From contig JAJEKV010000071.1 of NCBI GenBank assembly GCA_021234155.1, positions 4,588,483 to 4,652,482 of the forward strand: a stretch of DNA of 64,000 nucleotides, given 5' to 3'. Positions 32,251 through 43,689 of the stretch are shown here, piece after piece. Position 1 is the first letter of the stretch. Every line of letters begins with the position of its first letter. A model generated the notes under the pieces. It searched no databases, was not told the origin of the DNA, and saw only the letters and a list, made by a program, of their open reading frames with translations. Both the position numbers and the translations under genes were made by a program. The DNA comes from Isoetes taiwanensis (Eukaryota; Streptophyta; Lycopodiopsida; Isoetales; Isoetaceae).

Positions 32251-35200
32251 ATGGCTCGAGAAAAAGCCGAGAGAGCCTCCAACTCGTTGAAGGCTTCCTC
32301 TCCGCAATGACATTCACACCCCCTCAAGCTGACACCGGAAGTAGCCTCAAAAATTCGCCTCCGATATTCAAACCCCCGGCTCTGTTGAGTTTACTCCGGC
32401 CACGACCACCTCGGCTTCCACCACCAGTTCAATTTACTCCACCACACCGCCCCTCGAGCGTTGTTTGCCCCCACCAATGCGTTTTACCCCACCACACAGG
32501 CTAGAGAGGTCGACTACCTCCTCCACTTCATTTTAGTACGCCGCCCATAGTAGTCCCGGTAGGCTAAATCCCGGGAGGCAAATCACGCCAACTCCATCCA
32601 TTTCGCTAAATGGTACTACAACAAGTGGGAGCAGTCGGTCCCGACGCAACTCCTCGTGTTCTCACGACACCGGGGGCTGGTCAACTACGTCACCAACCTC
32701 GATTATTTTTCCCCAGAGAGGGAAAGCACCTCCCCGGGACTTGCCCACACCAAACCTCTCAGCATCTACAAGTACACCTCAAGTTGATCTCTCAGACGAA
32801 GAAACACCTCATGTTGATCTCTCAGACGAGGACCTACCAAAGCCACAAGACTCTATGTTCGAATTCAAAGCCCCTGCAAGTAAGAATCTTGCTTAACTTA
32901 CACAAGAAAGCATGTACAACCGTTAGAAGAAAGAAACTCATGGGCCGAGGCTCACTTGAGGGCAACACACATACAAAATCATTTGTTGTTCTCAACGTTG
33001 TTTGCTTAAGATTGGACTAAAGGAATTGAGGTTGATTCGTGATAGTTACAGTTCAATGACTCTGCTAGACCAAAGGGGCTACTTAGCCTTCAATATTAGG
33101 CCAGATGATGGTGAGAAGTTTACTTACACAGCTGGTGGCCACACCGTCTGTCAAACGGCCTTCAAATTGATTCATGCTTTAGGCAGCAGACGACTTGACC
33201 GCCTGAAGAAAAGGCTTGACAAGAATCCAGGCATCAATGACTACTGCCATTCAGGAGGCATAACCAGAATTCATGCCCTTCAATGTGTTTCCTGGATGGA
33301 AGGTTTCTTTAAGGAGTCTTGTGAGAAACTCCCTAACAGCCCTATGTACCATTTTGAGTGACAATTTCACGAAACAAGAAGTCTACGATAATTATAAGGA
33401 GATGTGTGTTGAGGCTGGAGAACGCTTTGTCTGCTACTCTTACTTTACTGTGCTCTGGAAAAAAGAGTTTTCTCGCGTGTCCATTCCTAGAAAGCATAGG
33501 ATGTCTGTTTGTGCTACATGCTCTGAATTAAAAGCTCAGAGACAAAATGCAAGGACACTTCACACTAAAAGTAAGCTTCCAGGATGTGTTCTTGCCTAGT
33601 TCTACTTAAAAGTAGGTTCTTTCCTAAACATATTTTCATTTCGGATGCATTGAAGGAGAAATCAACAAGCAGAGAACAACAATCTTTGGAAAGGAGAAAA
33701 TTGACAAAACATAGGAAGAAAGACCTTGGAACAACCACTCAACTACATATGGGGCTTGTTATTGATGGAATGGACTGTAAGAAGACCATCCTACCACATT
33801 TTGTCAATGTGCCTAAGGATCTTCTTGAAGAAGATTTCATACATCCGCATGTTGTTGGTGCTATGGTATTTAATGGAAAACTATCTTGCAAGGCATTTTT
33901 GAATTATCCAAATATTCATGTTGATCCAAATCTCACTATCACAATATTGAATAAGCTTCTTTCCAATCTAGAACATATACCACCGGTTCTCAGATCTTCA
34001 GCTAGACAACACGACAAGGGAAAATAAGAATCGGCGTTGTTTGCTTTATCAGTGCTATGCTAGTAGAGAAACAAATCTTCAAGAAGGTGAAGATTGGTTT
34101 CGCTTGTTGGTCATACACACGCATCAAATTGATCGATGTTCAAGAGGTTCTCTAAACGCCTTGCTCGAAAAAAGCTCACCCTACCAGCAATGATTGAGGT
34201 TATCCAAGATTCCTACAATCCTCGGCCCGTTTATCGAAGTTATTGGAAGAAACTTATGATTTCAAAGAATGGATTTTTCGGAGAGATCAACTGGTCACCG
34301 TACTATTGAGCCCTTGAGAAACATTACATTTCAAAGATCGATCAAAATTTTACTTGTAGATGGCAAGGCCATCTTACAAGGAAAGAAATATGCCACATCC
34401 TTGCAGTGGCAGCCAGCAGCAGGTATTCAATTCATTCGCACCATCCCCAATACTAGTTCCATGCTCTCTGCAGAGCAAATGCCTCTAAAAAGCTTGAAAG
34501 AAATCACAAAGAGTAAAAAGGAGGGAAGAGCATTTGACTCAAACAAATCATTGGATTTTATTGAGACAAGTATTCAGTCGTGCTCTAACCACTTTGGGGA
34601 GGCAGATGCTTTATGGTGGCCTCAGTTTTTTTCTCGGCAACGTGACATGTTGCAAGCTTCATTACAAGGTCGAAGACCAGTTACATTCAACTCGCCATCT
34701 AGGCAAACTCTCCCTGTGCAAGTTGAGAATCAAGAGGATGTAGAGATATTGGCTATTTCGGATGAAGATGACAGAGTCATGTACACCGCCCTGTGACGCC
34801 CAAAGCCACAACAAGTTGCTTTCGAGTATCCGGTTCGATCTCGAGAGATTGAGAAAAGGAATGCTCATAGTCTGTCCCGGTGATAATGATGAATCTGGGA
34901 AGCCGCCGGCTAGCTAAAGTCTTGGAGGTAACAAGAGGATGGAATTCCCACTCAATTAAAAGTGCTTTGGATGAGAACAAATCTTTGCGGTGCTTTCGAT
35001 TGGGAGTTATACTTTGGAGATGGTAAAAGCAGGAGGGAAAGAGAGCAAAGTCCAAAAGCAAGCATCTTTGCATCATAGATCTAGCTGAAGTAAAGGTTCT
35101 TGCATATGACTTTGTTCTGATTTACCGCTAATAAGTTACGTATGGTCACTCAAACTTTAATAAGGTCGGCATGTGGATTAGACAAACAACCTAGAAAGGT

Positions 35201-35386
35201 GGCCAAAAAGATGATGATGAGGACTCACTTGTAGGCAAAGTGAGGAAGAAGATCGTCGAGTACATCCGGTTTGAGAGTGAAGGTGAGGATGAAGGCTCAA
35301 GTGATCGGGGATTAAATGAGTGGGAGGATGAGATGCATCGATCTTCTTTGCAAAATGTAAGTTTGTCCGATGACTCGAACATGTAA
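32251..35386 (+). pseudogene. DUF7869-like protein gene, probable transposase, frame-broken
   Basis: Starts ATGGCTCGAG at 32251 after the divergent region; an early stop after 16 codons and shifts follow. The N-terminal part is Pro/Ser/Thr-rich with an acidic repeat (VDLSDEETPHVDLSDED) before a donor-like GTAAGA at about 32880. The conserved core starts at about 33000: LIHALGSRRLDRLKKRL, CEKLPNSPMYHF, NFTKQEVYDNYKEM, RKHRMSVCATCSELK, VIDGMDCKKTILPHF, IHPHVVGAMV, then LDNTTRENKN and a worn HTH box near 34110. IDGMD and LDN are spaced like the first two acids of an RNase H-fold nuclease. The family is widespread in eukaryotes and usually unannotated. An acidic last exon probably ends at 35386 (SLSDDSNM). 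Frame breaks at about 33355 and 34010 and in the HTH region show it is inactive. Transposase function is inference from its place in the element. Confidence 0.68.
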
Positions 35387-35754
35387 AACGAGAAAGTGCG
35401 CGGTGATGATTGTATGCGTCAAAATGTCCTATATTTTTGACAATTTTGTTCATAATTTTGTACAATTTTCACAACCATGAATATATCACTTCTTTGTCAC
35501 TCTACTACCCTTGCTATTTTTTATTGCCCCTTTTTTGCTACACTTTATAAAAGTAATTATTTTTGTTCTAGTTTAGGAGGATGAAAATTGCTATTTAAAA
35601 TTTTTGCATGAAAGTTATGTTCAATCAACCCCTCAAAAATGGTACCTAAATTACTTAAATTGTCACACCTGTCACAAAAAAATCTTAAAAATGGACTTTT
35701 TTAAGGGAATTTTAGGGAATCTTTCAAAGATTCCTTTTGAAGTGCGTTTGCAGC
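35387..35754. other. 3' noncoding region of the TIR element
   Basis: AT-rich sequence with no frame. It contains GGAATCTTTCAAAGATTCC (35717-35735), a 19-base interrupted palindrome next to the right terminal repeat. The matching block at the left end is GAAAGATTCC. Confidence 0.5.
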
Positions 35755-35784
35755 AAATAAGTGCGTTTCATTTTAAACTTTGTT
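35755..35784 (-). repeat. Right terminal inverted repeat
   Basis: Complement of the left repeat with one mismatch. A second AAACGCACTT (as its complement AAGTGCGTTT at 35740-35749) lies just inside, in direct rather than inverted order relative to the left end. Confidence 0.9.
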
Positions 35785-35862
35785 CATAACACATGGATGA
35801 CAGATGATGAATTTGGTGTGGCTCCTGCAAAAGTCCTGACACATCGCCTGTCCTCTGTTGAT

Positions 35863-36003
35863 ACTGCTTCAACAATAGCCCCACCTTAGTTTCTTACACA
35901 ACGCCAGAGATTGTCTAGATAATGTTTTGATTTACTGCTTCAACAATAGCCTCACCTTAGTTTCTTACACAACACCAGAGATGGTCTAGATAACGTTTTG
36001 ATT
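35863..36003 (+). repeat. 71-bp tandem duplication
   Basis: ACTGCTTCAACAATAGCC followed by a shared 50-base tract occurs at 35863 and again at 35934 with few changes. Confidence 0.85.
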
Positions 36004-38689
36004 GCAAATTCAGTACAATTTTAGAATGGAAAATTCTTAATTCCTATGGGGAATATAAAGTTGTAGAATCCAAAGTTTCCTTGGTACAACATATAGCTGC
36101 ACAACAACAAATAAACAATGGAGCCAGCAAGTGTTGAACTTGATATCATGGCCACACATTTGAAAAACGTCTGCTCCATTTGGAGTGACATGTATGTAAT
36201 GGATGGCAATGATGAGGCAACATTAGATGCTCTAAACCTTAGGTGCATTTGTAGGCTGCGATGTCTGGCCGATAAGGATTCTAAGCATCGCTCATTGGTT
36301 CCCTACCCCCATGACTTACTAATGGGCAACCGGTATTTGAAAGGTCAAAACACATCCAACAAAGTCACACGCTAGAGTAATCATAAAAATAGGGAATACA
36401 AAATCTGGAAGGAACTACTTTGTCTTGAAATTGGTTGACACTATAGCCCATGGTTGAGAGTGGCATAGGCACATATATCAATAGGACCAAGTCACAACTC
36501 ATAGGGAGGACAACACTAGAAATGTTGAAGCTCTTGCTAAAGAAAGCGATGGCAAAAAGATTTGTGGGTGATACTTAGCCCGATAGGTTGAATAAATGAA
36601 GGCTAAAGCTTCGTGAGAGAAGATCCCGGAGGTCAGTGAAATTCATCTTTAAGAAAGGGATCGACATGCGAATCTTGTTTGAAAGGCAAGATTTGCTATA
36701 TTGTTGAAAGGGCAAGGTCTGCTGATGTTGAGCGAGCCCGTTTCTTTTTAACGTAATTTGTTGTAACATCCAATATGAACAACCGACATTGTTATCTGAT
36801 GTGATAAAAAAGACAATCTAAACTTAAACTGAAGTCAAAGTATATATATGAACATTTTCCTAAGTTCTCTAAGATGTTATAATCATTTTACGATCCTTAT
36901 ACAATCCCTTTGGAATCTCGTAAGAATCCCTAAGGTTCTCCAGATTGCCTTAGATTTTTGAAGATTCTATAAAGATTCCTTTAGACTTTTTGAAAGTTCC
37001 CCCTGGTTTTGTAGCCACCTTGGCAAGTTCGAACATAGGTGGCATGTTAGAGCCCGCGTGGCATGTTTGAGCACATTATTATGCCTAAAGAGAGAACCAA
37101 TATGCATTTTGTTTTCTGTCTTTAAACATTCATGTTCATGAAAACCAAAGTATTTGCCTAAAATATTGTTTTGCATTTGACTGTTTGCTTTTCCATGATA
37201 TCATTACCTCTGCACGGATAATCTATGTATTCTAACTGTGTAAGTTGTGAGCTTAAGGTGGAATACAAGATTAGAAGACCAAAAGATCAAAACCAATGTA
37301 ATGTAAAGGGTAAAGTGATTCCATTGTAGTCTCTACTTGTGGCATTTGATAAATAGACATTGTAAGATACTTCAATGCATTTTCTAGGTAGTTTTGTTAT
37401 GTCATTGCAATAGCAAGAATATATTTGGATGGGTTAGAAGCATGGGTATGAAAGTTTTACACTATCAAGTAAGTTAAATAAGTCAAACAATTGATTATGG
37501 CAAAGTATGGGACTTTGCAATAAACATCTTGTGCATTATGTGAACCCAACATTTCTTAATGGGCATAGATGATTATAATGATGCCCAGTTGTGGATGCAT
37601 CAATGGGTCTTCCAACGAGCAACCCATTGATGCGTTAGCATCTTGTTCTTTTTTTGAGCTAAAAAGGCTTTTAACGTGGCATCATCGTGTAGATCAATCC
37701 GGACTGTTCAAATTAGGGCGTGGTCCATTACTTGCATCATCTACACCGTTGTGTAGATCAATCCGGACTGTTCAAATTAGGGCGTGGTCCATTACTTGCA
37801 CTAAAACATTATAATATAAGAAATTGTTGCCACTGCTTAACTTCTTCATCAGTACAGAATGATTCTTCCACACTACTCCACACTAAACATACAATATAGC
37901 ATTAATCCTTTTCAAGAATAAAACTTGATGATGCAATTTGCGAGATCAGAGCTTACTAAGAAATAAAATGCTTTGTGTTGTGCATCCTTTTCATATAGAA
38001 ATGGAGAGCACTATAACTTGCTAAAGAAGATTCAATCGTGCGTGATTATTAATAAGACACCTCAATAACCAACTAGCAGGTAGCAAAAATAAAAAACCTA
38101 CAAATACTTTGTTGCATTGGTTGAGCCTCCAACAGTTGGGTAGGCTACAATATTATTTAGTCACAATGAGGACATTGGCCAATCTTGCATTTCTTATTTT
38201 ATCTTAAGGTATAAGGATAATAGAAAGAGAAGGCCTTTATGGTTTCTTCCACACTATTGCTTTCTCTGCTTATATGGAGAATGGAAAGGCTTCCTGCATT
38301 AGTCCAAGAAAGCCAAAAAGTACTACAATTCAGCATTCTGGATCTTAGATTCAAACTTCTAGGAGATTGGCTTGCTAAATTAAACTCTATGTTGCATATG
38401 AATCATGCAGCCTGATCTTGGTCCGTCTAGTTGCAACGCTAAACCCAATATGTTCATCCCAAAACCTTTCAAAAAATGATAGACGAGTGAAACTTCTTCC
38501 ACGTAACATGGTCAGGCCATAAGTGGCTCTATATTCCTTACCATTTCAAGAAACTCTACCAATGCGCTTCATTTCCCAAAAGCTTTGAGCAAAAACTGCC
38601 ACATCTCTGTATACATTGCATCATTCCTAAATAGCTTGCACTGCTTTATATTGAGAGGCCTTGAGCAGCAGAAGATCCCTAGCAAGACG
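36004..38689. other. Unassigned stretch with small repeats
   Basis: No recognisable gene. A frame at 36118-36375 has no motif. A 50-base block beginning GTGTAGATCAATCCGGAC is duplicated at 37687 and 37751 (period 64). GGCATGTTTGAGC-type sequence near 37050 resembles the array at 52390-52960. Confidence 0.45.
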
Positions 38690-38723
38690 ACAGGAAAAAG
38701 GCAAACAAACCAAGAAACAACGT

Positions 38724-39486
38724 TGTAACCCACCTCTCGTCTCGAACACTATTCTGTTGTGTCGCTCAATATGGAATATAAATAAGTTACTTGCCCGTGT
38801 GTTCATTTATGGCCAGTGGTGCCACGTGGCATCTTACATAGAGATCCAAATTTATGCCACATAGAATGATATGTGTTGTCCATGGGGATCCACAACAGAC
38901 ACCACTATTTTAGCGTAATAGATAATCCATTTCTACTAATGGTTTGTAAGCCCCATTGCAAAATATGAAATTATATGAAATAATAAGGTTGCTCTTGAAG
39001 AATTGGTTATCAAACATTTTTTTATCAATGGTTTGGGAGAGAATCAAGAGTTGAAGCAAAAGGAAAAGCAGTAAGGAGGAGAAAGCAAACGACACTCACT
39101 ACATGTGTGCATTGGACAATATTATACTTATATGTACAAAATGAGCTATATGTGCTTCTTGAAGTGTTATAGACATGGGGCTGACCATTTATTAAATTAA
39201 CAAAGTTAGCTAAGCTAAAAATTCACTTTTAAAGTGGTGATATGGCATGATGGCATTGGATCAAAAAAAAAACCAGAAAAGTTCGAAGGAGAGCAGCGTG
39301 AAGGTCACGGCTGCCCACCCTTCATCTGATTTGCCCTGGAGGTAAATAATTCAGTTGATCCTCTGAGAGCATTCCTAGAAGAATCACTGATTCTTCTGCA
39401 CTGATGCGGGAGTCTGGGACTCCGTGGGTGAGGTGGTACAGTGTTGAATGCGCCTCTTGGCGGTGACCAAACCAAGAACTATTACA
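38724..39486 (+). repeat. LTR copy 1
   Basis: Starts TGTAACCC and ends ATTACA before GTATCAGAGCC. It matches 42723-43581 closely, including TCGTCTCGAACACTATTC and a TATAAATAA box. A roughly 140-base internal block of copy 2 (around 43280-43440) is missing here. The 5' boundary is uncertain because similarity extends slightly upstream. Confidence 0.65.
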
Positions 39487-39549
39487 TTCGTATCAGAGCC
39501 TGAGTTAGAGGCTGTGATGAAGGAGCCATATTGTCTTGGACAATATAAG

Positions 39550-40552
39550 TTAGAACCATGTTTTTAAGGCATGAACTATGGCCAACAACTCTTGTTCGTA
39601 AGTGATATAGTTCTTTTCTGCCAAATTTAATTTATGGCTTTCATAAGCCACCATGTACTCTTGTTGCATAAGGACTGCTCCCAGAGCCTGTCCACATGTG
39701 TCAGTGTAAGCTTCAAAGGGTATATTTAAATCTGATATTTTAAAAATTGGCTCACTTGGGAGCAAGGTCTTAATTCATTCAAAGGCTCTCTTTTGCTCTC
39801 CCCCCCATAGGAATTTTTGTCCCTTTTTAAGCAAGTCGGTGAGGGGAGTAGCTACCTTTGAAAATTTTGGAACAAATTTTCGAGAGTAAGTGGGTAAGCC
39901 TAGAAAGCTTCTTGCATCCCACACATCTACTAGTTGCAGCCATTCCCTTATAGCTCGTACCTTGTCTGGATCTGGGGCTATCTAGTTCTAGAGACTATAT
40001 GTCCAAGAAGGCCACTTGTTCTTTTAGAAATTCACACTTATAGCAAACAATTTGAACTCCCTGAGCAATGCCAATATTTTTTTCAGATGCTCTAAGTGTT
40101 CCTCTCTATTCCTTGAGTAGATCAAATCATCCAAAAATATTTGGATGAACTTATCTAAATACCCATGAAACACATTATTCATGAGCCGCATAATTGTGGC
40201 CGAGGCGTTTGCCAATCCCAAGGGCATGACTGCAAATTCATAGTGCCCTTGATTGGTTCGAAAAGCCGTTTTGGGCTCATCTCCTTCCTAAATGCTAATA
40301 TGATGATATCCACTTCTTAGATCGATTCTAGAGAAATATTTTGCTCCCAGTAAATGGTCCATGATATCATCAATTCTAGGCATTGGGTAACGATCCTTGA
40401 TTGTGGCTTAGGGAATGATCCTTAAGGAAGAATTAGGGGATTGTCCATTTGATAGAGTTCCTTGAACTCCAGCTCCTTGAAAGGGTTAGGTGGGGGTGGG
40501 ACTGCCATTCTAGCTCCCTGAGCTTGGCTAGTTTGGCCCAAATTATGGACTC
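39550..40552 (-). pseudogene. gypsy RNase H-RT remnant, inverted arm 1
   Basis: Minus-strand frames read TCGQALGAVLMQQEY and AEKNYITYEQELLAIVHAL (RNase H) at 39550-39765. At 40024-40227 they read [20 protein letters not shown] and [19 protein letters not shown] (reverse transcriptase, with a DD box). Complementary to 44420-45100 over its length with scattered changes. Confidence 0.85.
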
Positions 40553-40560
40553 CCTGAGCC

Positions 40561-42322
40561 TTTTTTTTTTCTTTGAAGGACGACAATCTATTATCAAGAA
40601 AAATCAAGATACATACAAGGGACCTGTGACATGGGACTCAAAACCTAGAAAACGAAATAGTCCACTAAGCAAAACCACCCATATACAATATATATTCACA
40701 CTCCTTGTGCCACCTTGAGGCGTTTAATAGCCTCATCACAATCAACATGATCTACCACATCGAGATGATCATCAACAGACATCAAATTATCATGCCACTG
40801 AATAGAACGAGGTGGGATAGCCTCGCGAGATGACATAACAGACTTCTTCCTTGCCGCCTTCTTCCAATTGACCTGCTGCCATGACTCTTTTGCGCACAGA
40901 AGATTAGGACCATCAGCCATAACAACCTCAGAAACATGAGAGGAAGAAGCATCAACATGGAGAGAAACAGATGATGGCGCTAAAGACGACACTGTCGGAA
41001 CTGGAATTAGAGCATCTTCCATGGATGAGGAGTGCAACACAACTGGTAAAGGTTGATCATGAATAGATGAAGAAGTAACAACGGGAGCTTGAGCATGAGA
41101 AAAAGGTTGAACAGATGCCTGAGATGCACGAGTGCATCGACGAAAGCTAGCAAAAGCCTCCTTGTCAGGAAACAGACGGGCTAATTCTGGACCATTCAGA
41201 AGCTTAAGATCCAACTTCTTATACCAAGGCCCACTTTTCACCACTATACAATCTGGTAAAGCCGAGTCCACTGGCATTGAGACACAAATCCTCGGACCGT
41301 TTATGATGGAATGTGAGATATGAACCCCAAGACCAGTTGCAATTACAACTAGAAATTGATGGGCCATTAGATCAGGAGGAAGATTAGGTATCGAGAACCA
41401 ACAAGGCATCTTTAATGCGCGAACCATATCTGGTGTAAAACCAGGAGAGTAATACTGATACATCATATATTCCCCACCAAGTGGATCAATCCCTCTTGAT
41501 ACCAAAGAGTCCACTGCATCACTACTTTCAAACATAATAAGAACAAAGTTTTTTGCCAACAACTTGATGGACTGAAAAGGAGAAAGCTGAAGGCGTCTTA
41601 AAAGCCGAGATAACCAAATACGGAGCCGTGAAAAATCCAAATAGCCACCAGTAAAATAACCAAGGACTGCACATGAGGATAGGTTCTCAGCACACTTAAT
41701 ATGAGCTTGATGGTCCACCTCAACCACAGGAATACCAGAAGCTTCAACTACATCCTGACAGTCAGACTGGTAAAATATATCATCTGGAGGCAATTGTTGT
41801 TGAAGCTGAGTCCATCGAGCTCTCAATGTGTCCAAGATTACGGACAACTCATCCTTACTCCCCTTCGGACAATACCGTAAAAGTACCGCTACCCTTGCCT
41901 TTCTAGATGCACTAGATATATCTTTACAAAGCCAATCACTAAATATTTGATATGAAACTTTTGTAACAGAATCAGATGACTTCCAAGCACTATCATTTGC
42001 CTAGGGCTGAGCACCTACATTAGGATTTGGATTTCAGCACTGTTTGATGCAAATTCCGTTAACTTCCACTCCCTTACCGCAAACGCCTTGCAAGGGAGGA
42101 AAATCCTTTCTTCAAGAACCCTGGAGCAATCACCAACGATGGCAAAGAACTTTCAACTGAATTATTTACCTCTTTTTGCACCATATCTGGGAGATCACGT
42201 ATCACCAAACTGGCGGTAGCTTCACGCCGTTTTGCCGCAGCCTTAGAAGCTGGAGCAATATCTGTCTTCCCCATCTCTACTAAAAGTGGCCGAAATCACA
42301 CAGGCCCAAATCCGGCCACCAA
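40561..42322 (-). mobile_element. Poly(A)-tailed retroposon with an ORF1-like gene, 1.76 kb
   Basis: On the minus strand this insert ends in a run of at least ten A (plus-strand T run 40561-40570). It is flanked by the 8-bp duplication CCTGAGCC (40553-40560 and 42323-42330). The uninterrupted sequence exists in the other arm near 44080, which shows the empty site directly. It carries only an ORF1/gag-like protein and no reverse transcriptase, so it is a 5'-or-internally deleted LINE or a non-autonomous relative. Confidence 0.85.
40696..42274 (-). pseudogene. LINE ORF1/DUF4283-like protein
   Basis: A 383-codon frame (40696-41847) is the largest piece. It contains AKNFVLIMFESSDAVDSLVS and MPCWFSIPNLPPDLMAHQF, then a region ending GPRICVSMP. 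This resembles the DUF4283 domain of plant LINE ORF1 proteins, in which a W/P-rich strand precedes a conserved small domain. The C-terminal third is Ser/Val-rich and low in structure. The coding region continues upstream in the same frame through two stops at about 42000-42030. It then shifts to the start MGKTDIAPASKAAAKRRE at 42274. The gene is therefore broken. The DUF4283 match is by eye. Confidence 0.55.
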
Positions 42323-42330
42323 CCTGAGCC

Positions 42331-42690
42331 TGGTTATTACGGTCTTCTTCTTTGTTAATAGCTGCTTGATAGTGTCCAATAGTTTTCTTTCTCTTTTAGC
42401 AGCCTCTTTGTCTTGCTTGGCTAACTGGAGTTGCAGTTCCCGAAGCAGCTTGTTAGTGTGCGCTTGCCCAATTTTGGTCTCCGCAACTTGCCCCATTAAC
42501 TCTCTAATATTTCCCTTTTCATAGTCTAACTTCTCCTAGAAGTAGTGGATCAGAGCCAATGGTAGCGGAATGGGATCTTTGGGAAGGTTTTTCAGGCTCC
42601 TCCTCTATCTCCTCAACTTGGTGATCTTCCCTTTCCCCATCAATCTTCTTGTCAGAATTTGGATACGAGTTCATCCAATTCCCGCACCAA
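42331..42690 (-). pseudogene. gypsy gag-pol spacer remnant, inverted arm 1 continued
   Basis: Minus-strand frames (QAHTNKLLRELQLQLAKQDK; EREDHQVEEIEEEPEKPSQR) are complementary to 43720-44090. A coiled-coil-like charged region upstream of the polymerase. No catalytic motif. Confidence 0.7.
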
Positions 42691-42722
42691 GAGGAAAAAA
42701 GCAAACAAACAAAGAACAACGT

Positions 42723-43581
42723 CATAACCCACCTTTCGTCTCGAACACTATTCTTTTGTGTCGCTCAATATGGAATATAAATAAATTACTTGCACCTTAT
42801 TATCCCCCGTGTGTTCATTTATGGCCAGTGGTGCCACGTGGCATCTTACATAGAGATCCAAATTTATGCCACATAGAAGGTTTGTAAGCCCCATTGCAAA
42901 ATATGAAATTATATGAAATAATAAGGCTGCTCTTGAAGAATTGGTTATCAAATATTTTTTTATCAATGGTCTGGGAAAGAATGAAGAGTTGAAGCAAAAG
43001 GAAAAGCAGTAAGGAGGAGAAAGCAAACGACACTACATGTGTGCATTGGCTGTGATGACCATACAGTATTATACTTATATGTACAAAATGAGCTATATGT
43101 GCTTCTTGAAGTGTTATAGACATGGGGCTGACCATTTAACAAAGTTAGCTAAGCTAAAAATTCACTTTTAAAGTGGTGACATGGCATGATGGCATTGGGT
43201 CAAAGGAAATCCAGAAAAGTTCGAAGGAGAGCAGCGTGAAGGTCACGGCTGCCCAGCCTTCATCTGATTACCCTGGAGGCAGTGAATCGATCCAAGAGCT
43301 GCCAAGGGTCGAATTAGGGTTTCGGCCCCTTGACTTTCCATTGATTCAAGAATCAAGAGCTATAGTAGAGTATTTAAGAAAGGCCATTTTGAGAGCAGCA
43401 GCGCAGTTCTTTAGGGAAGAGCTTACTGCAATCCATTCTTACAAGTCCATTGATCCTCTGAGAGCATTCCTAGAAGAATCATTGATTCTTCTGCACTGAT
43501 GCGGGAGTTTGGGACTCCGTGGGTGAGATGGTACAGTGTTGAATGCGCCTCTTGGCGGTGACCAAACCAAGAACTATTACA
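42723..43581 (+). repeat. LTR copy 2
   Basis: Matches copy 1 and ends TTACA directly before TTCGTATCAGAGCC. It keeps an internal block, around CAGTGAATCGATCCAAGAGC to GCTTACTGCAATCCATTC, that copy 1 lacks. Confidence 0.65.
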
Positions 43582-43689
43582 TTCGTATCAGAGCCTGAGT
43601 TAGAGGCTATGATGAAGGAGACATTGATATGGCAGCTGATCCTTTGACGAGATTAGCATCTTTGATTCCCGAGAGGAAGGGAAAAACAT

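Larger units (their letters stand above)
27121..35784. mobile_element. TIR element carrying a ParB-methyltransferase gene and a DUF7869-like gene (8,664 bp)
   Basis: The ends are inverted repeats of 30 bases with one mismatch: 27121-27150 begins AACAGAGTTTAAAATGAAAC, and the complement of 35755-35784 begins AACAAAGTTTAAAATGAAAC. CATA flanks both sides (27117-27120 and 35785-35788) as a 4-bp target duplication. Inside each end is a second AAACGCACTT or its complement, followed by GGAATCTTT-type blocks. The unit holds exactly two divergent spliced genes, one resembling DUF7869 proteins (plausible transposase) and one a ParB-like/DNA methyltransferase. A 391-bp palindrome-bearing intergenic region separates them. 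A remnant at 5991-7687 shares the end layout and the methyltransferase. Both genes have frame breaks. I cannot place it in a named superfamily; Sola elements also make 4-bp duplications and should be compared. Confidence 0.85.
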
